This document shows positions 1 to 56,238 of a stretch of DNA of 64,000 nucleotides, piece by piece. Source of the DNA: Crotophaga sulcirostris (lineage: Eukaryota > Chordata > Aves > Cuculiformes > Crotophagidae). The stretch lies in contig VYZB01000015.1 of the NCBI GenBank assembly GCA_013397455.1, positions 2,637,768-2,701,767 of the forward strand, in the 5' to 3' direction. The position numbers were made by a program, and so were the translations under genes. Below the pieces are notes generated by a model. It saw only the letters and a program-made list of their open reading frames with translations. It was not told the origin of the DNA and did no database searches. Numbering within the stretch: position 1 is the stretch's first letter; each line of letters starts with the position of its first letter.

Positions 1-42761
<42,761 letters not shown>

Positions 42762-45700
42762 TCACATTTCTCAATACTAATCTCTAGCTAAACTGCAACC
42801 CATTAAACCCTCTTGTGCCTAAGTCCATTTTTCCCGAATCAGCTTTTGCTACACAGGGTAAGTCTGCAGGTGGAAGCATCAGTACTCTGTGCAGGTCACA
42901 AGTACACATACTGAGGTCAGGTCCAGAAGAATACTTTATTCTTTTTGCCTGACCTAAAGAGAAACAGCACACCAAATTCCTAGCAATTACACAGTAGTAA
43001 GAGAACTCAGGGATAGCGAGAGCAACAATTCCGGATCAGAAGTTCTGAGCAGAGGCTGCAGCTAACGACAACTGGAAATCCCTTTGAACCCCTCAAGATA
43101 AGAAGATGTTGAAATACAGTAGGTAGAACAGACTGCAAGCACAGAAGTTATATATAACAAAAGTAAACAATCAGGTTGGTAAATTAATTATCTCAATTAA
43201 CAGTTAATTTAGCATTAAAAACTTTTAACTTTCAGATCTTTCTACACTCTAATATATAAAGTCAACTTAAAAGGCCCACTACAGTCTTAACTTAACTACT
43301 GATCTGCAGTTGCAAACCCCTTCATGACATTATTTCAAGATCACAAAGGTGCCTAAATTCGCAAACTTTCATTGCGCTGAAAACTGACAATATCCAGTAA
43401 ACTAAATGATGAATTGTTTCCTTATTATACAGTATCTTTATTAAAACATTTATCTTCCTCTTTATATATGCTAAAAATATTTCATATATGAGGAAAACCC
43501 AAGCTTTTGGTATAACTTTTGTCAGTAGAAACTGACGTCATTAACTCATGGTGAATCAGAAACATTTTAAGAAAACAGTATTCTCACTGACCTCTGGAGA
43601 ATATCTCACATGCCTTAAATTAGTAATTAGCACCCTCTGTATTACTCAGACACTTGAGTGAGTTAAGAAGTCAGCAAAAATCTTCCATGCACTATCATTT
43701 GCTTTTAGGGATTTTAAAAGACTGAAAATTACATTTAAATATGGTTGGTTTCTAACTTTAAAACAAAATTCCTCATTTAAGCAAACTAGGTTCCAATTAA
43801 ATACCGAAAAAAAAGTAAAATCCTATTAAATTAAGTTCTTTATACCTTTTAAAAACTTATAAATCAACACTTGCCTACCCACAGGTTTTTAAACCTAAAT
43901 CCTAATTTTTCTCTTCCAGTATATCTTCCTTTTCCTTTTAACTTACTTCTTTCCTTTACCTTACATATTATATCCAAAGAGTTGAACCAAATACAATCCA
44001 TAACTTCTATATGGCAAAAGGTGATTCTCAGCATATGAGCACAGACAATTCTCCAAGGGGGGAAAATAGAACTAAAAATAAAACAGGGCAGTTCCCTAAT
44101 AAAGAATTTATTTGTTGTTGCATTAAAATGGTCATTCAGAAAGCCTGACCCAAGTATTTACATAAATGTTCTATTGTTTTATCTTGCATTTTATTAGAGA
44201 AGTGATACCACAGCTTTATTCTGTTTCATTACCTGCTTTCAGTTATTCAATTTTTTTTTAAAAACAATCATTTCCTTCCAATATCAGTGAATTGTAAAGA
44301 ACACCATTAATGAACATTACATCACTGAATATAGCAATTACACATAAACAAAGATTAGATGTGACAACTTTCTTTTCCCATATTATCATTTACTTAAAAA
44401 CTTCTTAAATATTTTAGGATAACTGAAAAAAACCCCACAACACAAATAAGGGGGTTATATATACACATATGGAGAACATGTTGGAGATCAATTCAGAACC
44501 ATGCCTAAGCTCTGCATGGGAAATTAATATTAGATGTGGTATGTGAGCGAGTAATTTAAAAGTAGTGAAGAGGTGAAGAGAAAAATACACTTACTGTGAA
44601 ATACAACTGATAAAAAAGATTTTTAAAAGCATGAAGCCATAGTAGCATTGCCAAACACTCAAGTGTACAGTCAAAAATTGAATGCCTGGTGAATAATGCA
44701 CCGCGCAATATTATGTGTCCCATGACTCCATGCATTCCAGCATCTGTCTGTACTGGCTACTCAAAATAACCGTGCAGATGCCCTAACACAACTACAAAAA
44801 CAAGGTTTACTGGAATAAAACACTCATCTCTGACTGTAAAAGCTAAAAATCCATAGTTTAAGATCATCTAGACAGTCTTTTATTCTTCCAGTGACAGAAG
44901 CACTTATTTAAGACTCATTGTTCTGAACCATGTACACCTGTATACTGACCAGCATCTCTCCCCTATTCTGAACCCAGAAAATATTGTAGTGACTATGAAC
45001 CAAAAAAACACAGTGGCTTATGAATTCTGACAGCCTAAATTCCCACCTGTACACATTAATGATCGGTACTTTAAGATAAACTTGATAGTGGCTTCTAAAA
45101 TCCTGAGAAAGAACAGAGTTGTGCAAGATCCTGAACTATGTGCAAGTCTAATACTATGTAGGACCACAATATTTCCAGTTTACCTTGGTCCAAAATGAAC
45201 CACGGGAACAATTAAAACACTTTGAGTTAAACTCTGCTCAGTGCAAAAGTCATCTTCTACCTGCTAGCAGCATTTTTTGTTGTTGTCTTTAGAACAGTTC
45301 AGTAAACCACTGGATCTGTCAGCATCACTACCATTGCGGTTTGAGTGAGTTTGTACTGTAATTGAGGTGTCCAATGTTGAAAAGATGATTTCACAAAAGT
45401 AGTCTGACTTCTGATACCAAATGAAAAGGAAACTTGAAAGTCTAGAACTGATCTTTCCTACACACACAAACATATGATTTGCTTTGCACTCCTATAAGAA
45501 CATCAAAAGCTGTTGAGGTTGAGGAAAAGACTTGTTGAGGAAAAGATACAGCCTTCACGAAGTCCTGTATCACATTAATCAAATCTACAAGTAAGTCCAA
45601 TCAATTTAAACAGAGCCTACATAAATGAGTGTTTACAATCAAGACCTAAAGGAGTAGCTCAGAGACAGCTTGGCCCTCTCTCCTTCTGACCATCCAGGCC

Positions 45701-48700
45701 TCACTCTTCAGAGAGCTCACTTAGTAAATTAAGAGGATTCTCGATTGGTTTTCTACTGATTTTGCAAACCAAATAAGGGTCAGATGAATACTAGGGTTGT
45801 TGCAGGGCTAACAGCAGCTGTACACCTGAGGACAGCAAGGAGATGATGCCCATGTGCCACTTCTACACTGGCAGAAGCTACACTGCCTTAGCTTGTCTAA
45901 TGGGACTTCAGAAGCACTGGGACTAGATCCAGTTTTCTCATATTTGTTGGTCTGAGTGAAAGTTTAAGGTTAGCATAAAACACTTTCTTTACTGAATATA
46001 AGATTTCATAAGAATAGTTAATAAGATTAAGTAAAATTCCCTGTACAGAAACACATGTAGTACTCAAAATACAGTTTGCAAATATACTATCATCTTTTTC
46101 TGGACTTGTCCATTCTACCAAGAATGAAAAGCTATTTAAGTATATTAAAAAAAATACATGCCTTATGTATCATAACATAATCCATGCTGTTCCATACTTT
46201 AATACACAAATACTGTAGCTTATGCTTTTTATTAAAGCCATGTCCCAGCAAAGAACAATATGAATATCCTAGATGTGCTCCTCTGTTAATACGTACTTTA
46301 TTAAAATGTATTAAAACAGCTCTGCCAAACACAGAAACTCAGACATTTCAAAACCTAGTGTCTTTCTTCCATCTTCGAAACCAAACAACAATGTTGTTCC
46401 CCACTAGTTTTTATTATGAAATTTCATGGGTCTAGAAAAAAACATGTATAAATTAAGAGATCTTTGCAAATTAAAACAGTCGTAATAATTTTCAGTGTTC
46501 ACAACTCTCACAAAGTTCTCATGAACGTCTTATGAAATATTTCATAGGAAACCAGGATTCAAATGAACTGTAAGTGATGATCTAATTTTTCCCTATGCTA
46601 AAGAAAGTACCAGCTTCACTTTAAGTTCTCAGCTCTTTTTGTTGTTATCCAATTTAGCCAAGATCCACCTCTTCAAAGATCACAGCCCTCTTTCCTATTT
46701 CACCCCAGACTAACGAAGTTTGCTGTGGGAAAAAAAAGAAATCACAAATGACAAAACAAAATTTAAAAAGTCCCCAACAATCCCAAAACATCAGTTCTAA
46801 AGGCTAAAAAAAAAAAACCCACATGACAAACAGAAAGACCTTCTCCACCTTTAGCGCTTATTGCTTTAAAATAGTGCTAGTTCAGAGAGGATGTTTCATT
46901 ATTTCTGAATCCATCGAGTTTAACAGCACTGTATTCCCGATTTTCAACCATAACAACCGGATCTTAACGGACAACTTTAATATGATTCCTTTATGCTACG
47001 TAACTACCGACTGTTTACAGACAGCTTGTACAGACCTGTACAATCCTTCAAACCCTCCTGTTGTTTCCTGCAGAGAGAATGCATGACCTGGAATTTTAGT
47101 GTAGAGAAGCAGCTTTGTAAATTAGCTTCTAAATGAGCTTTACTAGTCTTAAATTCTAATCTTACCAGTCTGGCATACAGGTACTATGCAAACAGCAGAA
47201 TAGTTACTATGAAGACAAGTTTTGCTCTAAAAGATACAAGAAATTTAATAATAATGAATTAAGCTTTTTTATTACTGAAAAACAGTTGCGGAAAAGCTCA
47301 TAAATTATAATCAGATAGTTACAAAAGGCTAATCTCATGTTTCAGAACTACTTAGATCTGTAGCTATAGACTAGAAATGCATACTTCTGATAACAGAAAA
47401 GGGTTTTTAGGACTTCAGAATGCTTCCTTAATTTAGCAAAATCACAGGCAGTGTACATCAACAATACAAGCCTCAATCCTCCAATCTTCTCTTCTAATTT
47501 TAATGCCAAGCAAATGATTAGGCCCTGAAAGATTCAGCTAATATGTACAAAAAAAGAACTAAAGCAACTAAACAAAGTACCAGAATGAAACTATTAAAGA
47601 ACCAAGCAATGTATACAGGATATAAAAGTTTCAAAGACATCTGAGGAAAAAAACTAATACTATGTTGAAGCCTTGGTGAGGAAAACGCCTTCTGTAGTTA
47701 GCACTGTAAGGTGCTCCACAAAAACAACACAACACAAAACCCCCACCTTCTTCAAAACAATCCCAAAGACCACCACCAACACACACACAACTGGTAAACA
47801 GCCAGAACACTACAGGATATGCAAAGTACTGCAATAAAGGAAAATCCATGGGCAACCGGAGACATGTGAAGGCTAGCTACTTTTTGAAGGGCAAGTGATT
47901 TCAATGCTTTTGGAAAAGCGGGTTCCTTTAAGGATCCCTTGAGGTGGAAATCAAAAAGAAAATATCCCTTTGAAAATCAGACTTCCCTATTACACATTCT
48001 GTTCCTGTTACAGAACTTCAGTAAGTCATTTTGTTTCATTCAGGTCTGTGAGAAATTAAGTTCTGTGAAGACAGCTAATATTTTTGCTCACTGAAATATT
48101 TATTTAAATAACAACATTAGTTTGTATTCAGTCATGTTCGTTTCAGGTTTGTTTTCAGATATTTGGGAGACAAATACTAATAAAAGGAAGTCTAAGGTAC
48201 AGCTGGTGGCACACAGAATTTACTATCAACAGAAGCCCTGAATAGGCGCGCAGTTATACTGCCAGCTCTCAGGTTACAATGTGGGGGACATTTCTGGCAC
48301 CTTATCAATCTGATTCTTGCAAAAGTGGAGAATATCAGTAAGAAAGCATCTAGGCTTCTAGATTATGATGGTCTCCAAGTGAAAATTTAGATTACATCAC
48401 ATGCTCCCGTAGTATTTGTCAACCTATATAATGTATTGGTATAAAACATCCAGTTTATTTGGATATTCTGGCTCCCTATACCAGGACACAGTGGATTTGC
48501 CAAATATATATTCTGCCAGTGCCTGGCTAAACAGTGATTACTGCATCCATCATCACAGTCCCACTACCAATTCCTTATCTTTGCATCCTGCTGAAGGACA
48601 AGCAGGTACCATTCCTACCAGAGTTCTCCACCTAATTTTTCCTGGAACTGCCTTTTTGGCACCATTATTACCAGAGGACTGACAACATGAACTTGCACCA

Positions 48701-51700
48701 ACTCTGTCAGCTTGAACACCTTCCATTATGAAGCAAGACATACATGCTCTTCCTGCTCATTCCCTTGCAGCCCCTCACGCTGTTTGCAACACTATCAACA
48801 ACAACATCCTAGAAAATAATGAGATAAAATCCTTACTGTAGTAAAGATTTCACATTACTCCATGTTCCAGTTTGTGTCAACCTAAATGAGAATTGTTGCA
48901 TAGTGTCTCTCTTTGCCCCGAAATCAACATGACTCTTGCCCTGATCTGAGGGACTAAGGAATTCCATATTGGTAATGCTATGCCAACTAGAAAATATTCA
49001 GAACAGGGGTCCATGCTTGGGTAAAACAATAAAAGAAACTAAAAATACTGGAGGTAGCAGGGAAAAAAATTAAAAGCTACCTATTATTGTAAGACTCTGA
49101 ACTTTAAAAGACAGATAGCTCTCAGGTTTCCAACAACATCCCTCCCTAACACATGCAGCAGCACACTGGTACTTGCTCTCACATGTGGTTTACTCAGTTA
49201 TACAATTAACTTCTTTACAATGGGCATCTCATGAACTTGTAGTGCCAATCAAAACCTGCAACCTTTTCAGAAAGCTCAACAACTTTATCAGACAACCCTT
49301 AAGAGTCCTATTCCACGAACCTATGCCTGTTACAGTTACTTGAAAATCTGATCCATTTATGCCTCCTAATAGCAGGCAGCACTTGAATCACAGAGGAGGC
49401 TGTTTCTCAGCAGGGCCCATGTGCTTCTGCTCGACCTTCCCGCTGCTAGTGCGCATAGTGGAGACTGGTACTGCACTCTGGAATGAAACTCCTGCTTAGA
49501 ACATAACAAAGCTGCTGCTGCAGCTGCCTCAAGTCATGCCTAACTCATTTACTCATCTCATAGATGTTTGCTTACAAAACCCCTGTCTCAAGAGTTAACC
49601 TAACGAGTCCTGGAAACGCCAAACTCAACAACCCGCTTCAAGGCACTGCTCAAACTTTTAGCACACATCAACAAGCTGCCTCAAACTCAATTCTGTATTT
49701 ACGACTGTTTCGCCACTGTCACGAGTAATCGCTTCGGGGCTCTTTTCCTTGGTCCCAAGGGCACCATGAATTCTAATTCAACAGTTACATCCAATTACTG
49801 TCGAAACTTGATGCTTAAATTCTGAAAAACAATGTTTGTGCATTTTCCATTGTCACGTCTAACTCAGAAACTCAGGACATCACACAAAGCACCCAGCGAA
49901 ACATTGTACATGTGATTCTCAGCCGTATGTGTTTGATTGCTGGCTTATCGTGACCACATAATAAGACAGGCTGACAAATCAAGACTCTTAACACTGTACT
50001 CGGTCAGTTTGCCAAATGAATAGGAAATTCAAACAGTTGTGCTTTTTGAACATCTGGCTTGGTGCTCCACTACGTGGCTGCAGAATACTGTCCTCCAGTC
50101 TGGGCCGGTCTGTTCCAGAGTCAATTCCTGTGCAGCCCCACATGACCATAAACAGCAACCAGGGACTTCTCAACCCCAGCCTCTACCCTGACATTACTGT
50201 GTCACACATTAGGTGGTGGGAGAAAACTCAGAAGGTCCTGTGCAGATTAAATGTGGTCTAAGACCTTTATACAGATCCACATATAAACTAAGACTGCACA
50301 CACAGGAATTTAAATAAACGTATCAACAGTTTGTAACACAGGTTACATAAGGATACACGATAGATGGTCCAATTTGTGGTTTGCTTGAAATTCAGTTAAA
50401 AATTTTGTAACCTACCAAGAAGCCTTTGCAAACAGAAGAAAACCAAATGAATGCCTTTGTGAAGTTCTAAATCTTTGTTAAGGAAAGATGTATTACCTAT
50501 TGTTAGAAAATGAAGCGTAAAATTCATGGCCATCAGGAGACTTGGAAGTTTCACTTTATTAGACATTACAACATAAAAAGACAAGATGCAATGCTTCTAA
50601 GTTAAAAAAAAAAGGCGACTGAAAATATATTCCTAATATCTATGGGAAACAAGAAGAATGAAATTAAGATATTATTTTATGCTTTAATACTAATAGTGCT
50701 CTAATTTAGAAGGAAAATAATAAAAGACACAAGCCAGCCAACTGAAGTGTGTATGCTGGAGTGCAGCTTCAAGAGACTGGGGTGGCTTGGGGATTATGAT
50801 GATGACAGAAGCCTCTGAAGAAACTGCCCTATCAGGAACTCCAAGAGATTCCAGATAAATATACAGCATAACTCAGAACAGAAGACAACAGATATTTTGA
50901 CTGTCTCCAAGTCAAAAGGAACTCTTGTGTTGTTACAGAAGGAGAGGGAGAAATAAGTCCTAAAATAAAAGGAAAATGTTTCATTCACCATGAAGATCTG
51001 CTTGCCAAACTAGAAGCTGAAGGCAAAACCAGACCTCCTGCTTTTACATTCTTTTAACTTTCCTCTAACCCTTCTTAAGTCCCATGGCCAAATCTGGAAG
51101 GACTGCCAGGAAAGTTTCCACACAGGAAAAGCAGTGAGCCCAGCTGACAGTCCTGACAGTTAAGGGACTAAATTCTGGTCTACTATGCTGTAACTAACAC
51201 CTGTTCTTCTGAAATCAAGATCCTTCACTTACAGGCTTGTTTCCATTTATTTCTGATTTAAATTGAATCCACTTCTGATCCACAGCTGTGGTCCACAGTT
51301 ATTTTCCAGGACAAACTCTCCTACTGCATTCTCAATGCTTGCCAGAACCAATTCAAAACCAGCATCACCTCTTACTGCTTCAGCAGCTGTTTCTTTAGAG
51401 CTGATGGGCTTCACATCCAGGAATATCTGAGCTGTACCATTATTAATAGGATTAATTCGCCAGCCTATATCTGGGAATTAACTTTTCAACAAAGGCAATT
51501 CCCATATGTATTCAGCTTACTAATGTTATAGTCATTCTGTTGCCATCTAGGATGACAGCTCATCAAGTCTGTCAAGTACTACAGCAGTCTGCATTTAGCT
51601 CTTCAAGTAAAACATCAGAATCCTCAAGATTTTTTTGCTATCTCCATGACATACTCGCAAATTCTAGAAAAACTCCAAAGTTTCTCTACTATGAGAAACA

Positions 51701-51729
51701 ATCTACAGCACCACCTACATTTCCCCACA

Positions 51730-51786
51730 GTATCACAGTATAACCAGGTTGGAAGGGACCTCTGAGATCATCAAGTCCAACCTTCA
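51730..51786 (-). mobile_element. CR1 LINE 3' terminal fragment, very short
   Basis: About 57 bases in reverse CR1 orientation: TATCACAGTATAACCAGGTT, then GGAAGGGACCTCTGAGATCA and TCAAGTCCAACC, the reverse of the CR1 GTTGGAC..AGGTCCCTTCCAACC ending. The extreme truncation is typical of the family. Confidence 0.85.
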
Positions 51787-54700
51787 TTACCTGAAGACAA
51801 AAGCATCCAAATGGTAAAGATGCACTAACACAAATGGTACCACATTAGGAATCACTGTGGGCACACACAGGACATCATAACTTGAGCACTGCCTGGCTTG
51901 GCTTGCCCAAAGCAACTCGCAGTAACGTCCCATCTCTCACACCAGCCACCCAGTTTCAAGCAGTCACTGAAACACCAAACGCCACTGCGTTACGAAAGGC
52001 TCTACAACAGTTTTCAGTATTCCTGTACCCAGAGCAGAGCTGGTAGTGATACAAGGGAACATCTCTACACTGTAAAATATCTTGGGATATAGTAATAATA
52101 ATATGTTCAACTAAATGCAGCTTCCTACATAGTAACGGCGTGTTTTGTAATACAGAGTCTGCACAGAACCTAAAAACTTGGCATTCAGTGAACACTATTT
52201 AGGTCACTAAGCCAAGTGTCAAAGTAAACACCAAAACAAAAATAACAACTTGTATACTTGCATTCTTTTCACGTACATATTCTAGGACTGGGTGGTGTTT
52301 TGACAGCCACAGATATATTTACCTAATGAGGGTATTTAAAAAGGAGTTTTAAAAAAATTTGTATAAATATATACATAAAAGAATGCATATTTATTTTTAT
52401 AAATTTCAGAGCACAACGTTATCATTCCTACATAGTGTAATAACTTAGAGCATGTTTTAAAGCTGAGGACTTCCAATAAAAACAGTGGCTCACATTTTTC
52501 CAATTATTAAACCTAAAAATCTAATAGTCACTCGTGAGATCTGAAACAAGCAAAACTACATTAAACACATTACGGGCTTTAACCACTGCAGGTAAAATAA
52601 CCAAGTATTCCAGAAGTATCTCCTGAGACAAGTAACTTCCTAAAGACATTTTAACACAAATACATGTATACACATTTAATCTATATTGTATACAAGGTTG
52701 TGTAACTTCCAGAGCAGAAAATATGAGAAGTTTCCCAATTGGCTGAAAGATCTACAGACCATAAAGCTATGTAAGCAACATACAAATATTTAATTAACTC
52801 TATGAAGAAAACAATATGCATTATAAACACGTACACATTCATTTGCCCACTACGTCTCATATTTACTGTTTAACTAGTATAAAAATTGAAATACAGAAAG
52901 AGTTTTGATTTTGTTGTTTTGGGATTTTTTTTCCCCAGGTAATGTAAAAGAAGGTGGAGAAAGAAACAATGCTTATAGCAATACAACATTCTGTCAGTGC
53001 ACTGGCTGAAGGGTTGTCCTCATTAATAAGAATATTTCTATGGCAATTCAGTCTGACCTTTTTCCCCAAATTCAGGATGCAAACTGACCTTGTAGTACCT
53101 GTTGCCCTTAGCTCACAGATCCTTTACCAACTATGTAAATAGAGAGGGCTGGTATTTGCACGACAAAACTAAGAACTATTCCCTTGTGCACTCTCAAGGA
53201 CTTCATTAATGTTTTTAGAAAAAACAGACTGGGGTTCTTTTTATATGTCAGAAATAAATTATTTACTTTTTCTGCCTGCTAGCCACTACGCAAAAGTTAT
53301 TTACACACTAGTAATGCCCTGAAAATAATTTATCCCACCAAGACTTCCCAGTTCTTGGAGTTTCTCTCAAACCATTATAAATAACACAGATATCTACAAT
53401 ATCATAGAAGCAACAGTTACTCTTGTTGTCTGGGCTACGCAGAATACAATTATCACAAAGGCATAATCTAGCAAAATATCACAATATGTAAACAGCCTCA
53501 CATCACATGCTTACAAGTATATGCTTACTCAAAACACTTTGATAAACTGGAATCTGTCTCACCTGCAGAGACTTGTGTACTTCTTTTCAACTGCCAATAC
53601 TTATCTTGCATGTTTCTGAAATTTAGGAATACTACATACTTTTCAGACTGCAGTGAAAAGACAAAAATACTCTCAGGACTTAAAACACTAAAAAAATTTA
53701 TAATACATCATGTTTGCATATTTCATTATTAACAGAAATGGATTTTATGAATGTTATTCAAACACTCTTAACACAAAACACATCAGTAGTTTCTAGAATG
53801 AGGCTTCAAAGTCCAGGCTCTGCATAAGCAAAGTACTACCTCAATTATCAGAAAATGGTCCTTTCTCCCTTGCCAAACTCCTCGCTACATTCTGGCACTA
53901 CTTTGACAAGAAGGGCAGACGAGTTTCCCATAGGAAGCCTGTTAATTAGAAGGGTACTATGTAGGGGAACAGTTATCTCACGAAAACAGCTGTCTAGAAA
54001 TAGGTTTTCTAGATTCCAGCAATGGCTGCAGCCACCACAGTAAACATTTTTGCAATGCTTCTTGCAGCCTTGTTCAGCAATTACTGAATAATAGCATAAA
54101 GCACACAAAAAAACCCCAGAACTTACCAATTTCTAATCCTTATAGACTGTTACTTAAATTTACTGAATCTACGTCTTTATTAAAAATACATTGCTACATC
54201 ATTTTTTCACCTCATGTAACTATCTAATTTCATTGTTAGATTTTGCACAGAATTGGCAATTTTAACAATTGTGTTTTTCTGCCTTCATCTTATTAATCAG
54301 TCTTTTCCTGCAGTTAAATCTATTACACTTTCTGTTTATCTGTATTCTACACTTTGACCACATAATCAAAGCAAATGTACTAGTTTACATGTCCCTATTT
54401 ATGTGGGAAATCAAACAAAACCATGAAAAATAATTAATTCTTGAACATTTTACCAGACAGATCTAAAAAGTGAGAAAGGAATAAACAAAAATCTGATTAA
54501 GAGGATCCTGCTGGGATTCTGCACAATAGCAATAAAAATTCGACAAAAATAGTTCTACATGGAAAGGAAAAAGCTGCCTTGGGAGCGAGTCCCTTCTTTA
54601 TCTCAAGATCTCACCAGAAATGAGAAGGAATGCAATCTGGCCTTCATAAAAACATTCAACTTAAAAATATCTGTATGTTTTAAATAAGCATAAACACATC

Positions 54701-56130
54701 CAGACTGGAACTGAAGCAATAATGACTAATTTGAGATCTTTTGATAATGGAACAGTATGCAGCTATAGGGCTTAAGTTCACCGGTGTATTCTGAGAATGA
54801 AGCTAAGCACAAATCCAGAGATGATGACCAGTTTAGCTGTCTGAAGCTGTGAAGGCTACACACGCATACTGTGAACACCCACAGCGCTGTGAGCACTCCC
54901 ATGCAGGGCAGTGAACTGCCTGTACTACTAAAATGTGGGAAAAGGGCCTGAAAATTTCTGTCCAGGCCTATCAGCTTTCTTTCAAGCAATTTAAAGGCAC
55001 CGTTCGGAAGGTACCATCGGTCAGGGGATCATTCCCAGAAGCAGATTTGGTTACAAGTCCCCTGATTCAGGGCTAAGAGTATGGACCTGAGCCATTCTGT
55101 GTCCATCAGCCTCAGGCAGGCACACCTAATTCACTAAAACAGCCACAGCCAGAGAAACATTGAATGCTACACAGATGGCCTCTGGCTTAACACTAATTCT
55201 GATAACAGCGTGGGGAAAGCTGAACGATAGATGAAGTGTTGCTCCTTTGGAAAACATTTTAAAATTTCCAGCGACATAATAATCACAAAAGACTTTATAA
55301 GCATTTTCTTTTTGCCTTCTGTAACTGTGATGTAAAGCCATTAGAACACGTACAAAGATAAAAGACAGAACAAACAGGCACAATGAATTCAGATAAAGCC
55401 AAAGATCAGATTTCCTGTTGGGAAATACCCGTTTCAGGCACTGAAGATAATCATTGCAAATTGCTTTAAAGGCAGAAGGAAGAGACATTTTGAATATTAG
55501 AAGGAAAAAAAAAAGAAACCAACAACCCTACTTTTACTGAACAATTTACTCGATGAGAATGCTTGTCATTAAATATGTAGTAAAATCTCTCAAACTCTAA
55601 GCTTATTTAAAAGTGAGTAGACAGGTACTAAAAACGTGTTGAACATACCAGAAGCAAAATTGTGTACATTTAAAGGAAGGCTAAAAAATAGAAAACAGCA
55701 TTAATAGTATTCAGATACTAAGTATTAGAAAAGGTTTGAAGGATATTTAGTCCCTGCTGGTGGTCTGGGGTTTAGAGGAGATAAAACCTGATCCTCCACT
55801 GCAGATTGACCAGCCTTTTCAAATCCTGTATAAACCCAGTAAGGCTTTTATTATACTGCTATTATTTTGAATGCAAATAATTTGTGGAAAGAGAAGTACT
55901 CTGCAATTAACATATTCTGTATCTGTTTAAGAGGCAGAGAGTAGGTACTTCTAAGACTGGAAAAGTGTCCATTATATAAAGCAATGAATTCACATTATAT
56001 CTGCATTAGGCAATATACAAGAAAATAAACAAACTTTCTGCCAGTTAATAATCTAAATGTTATCCTTTTTTTTCCCAGAGATTTCATCTACACTGTACAT
56101 AAATTCTGAACAGTATTAAATGCTACCATC

Positions 56131-56238
56131 AAGTTGGACAGTGCTTTGAGCAACCTGATCTGGAAAAAGATGTCCTTGCCCATGACAGAGGGGTGGACTA
56201 GAGATCTTTAAATTCAAACCATTCTATGGTTCTGTATT
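56131..56238 (+). mobile_element. CR1 LINE 3' end fragment
   Basis: It reads forward: AAGTTGGACAGTGCTTTGAG, CAACCTGATCTGGAAAAAG, ATGTCCTTGCCCATGACAGA and GGGGTGGACTAGAGATCTTT, ending AACCATTCTATGGTTCTG. This matches the CR1 3' region including the terminal ATTCTATG-type repeat. Its orientation is opposite to ARID2 transcription. Confidence 0.9.
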
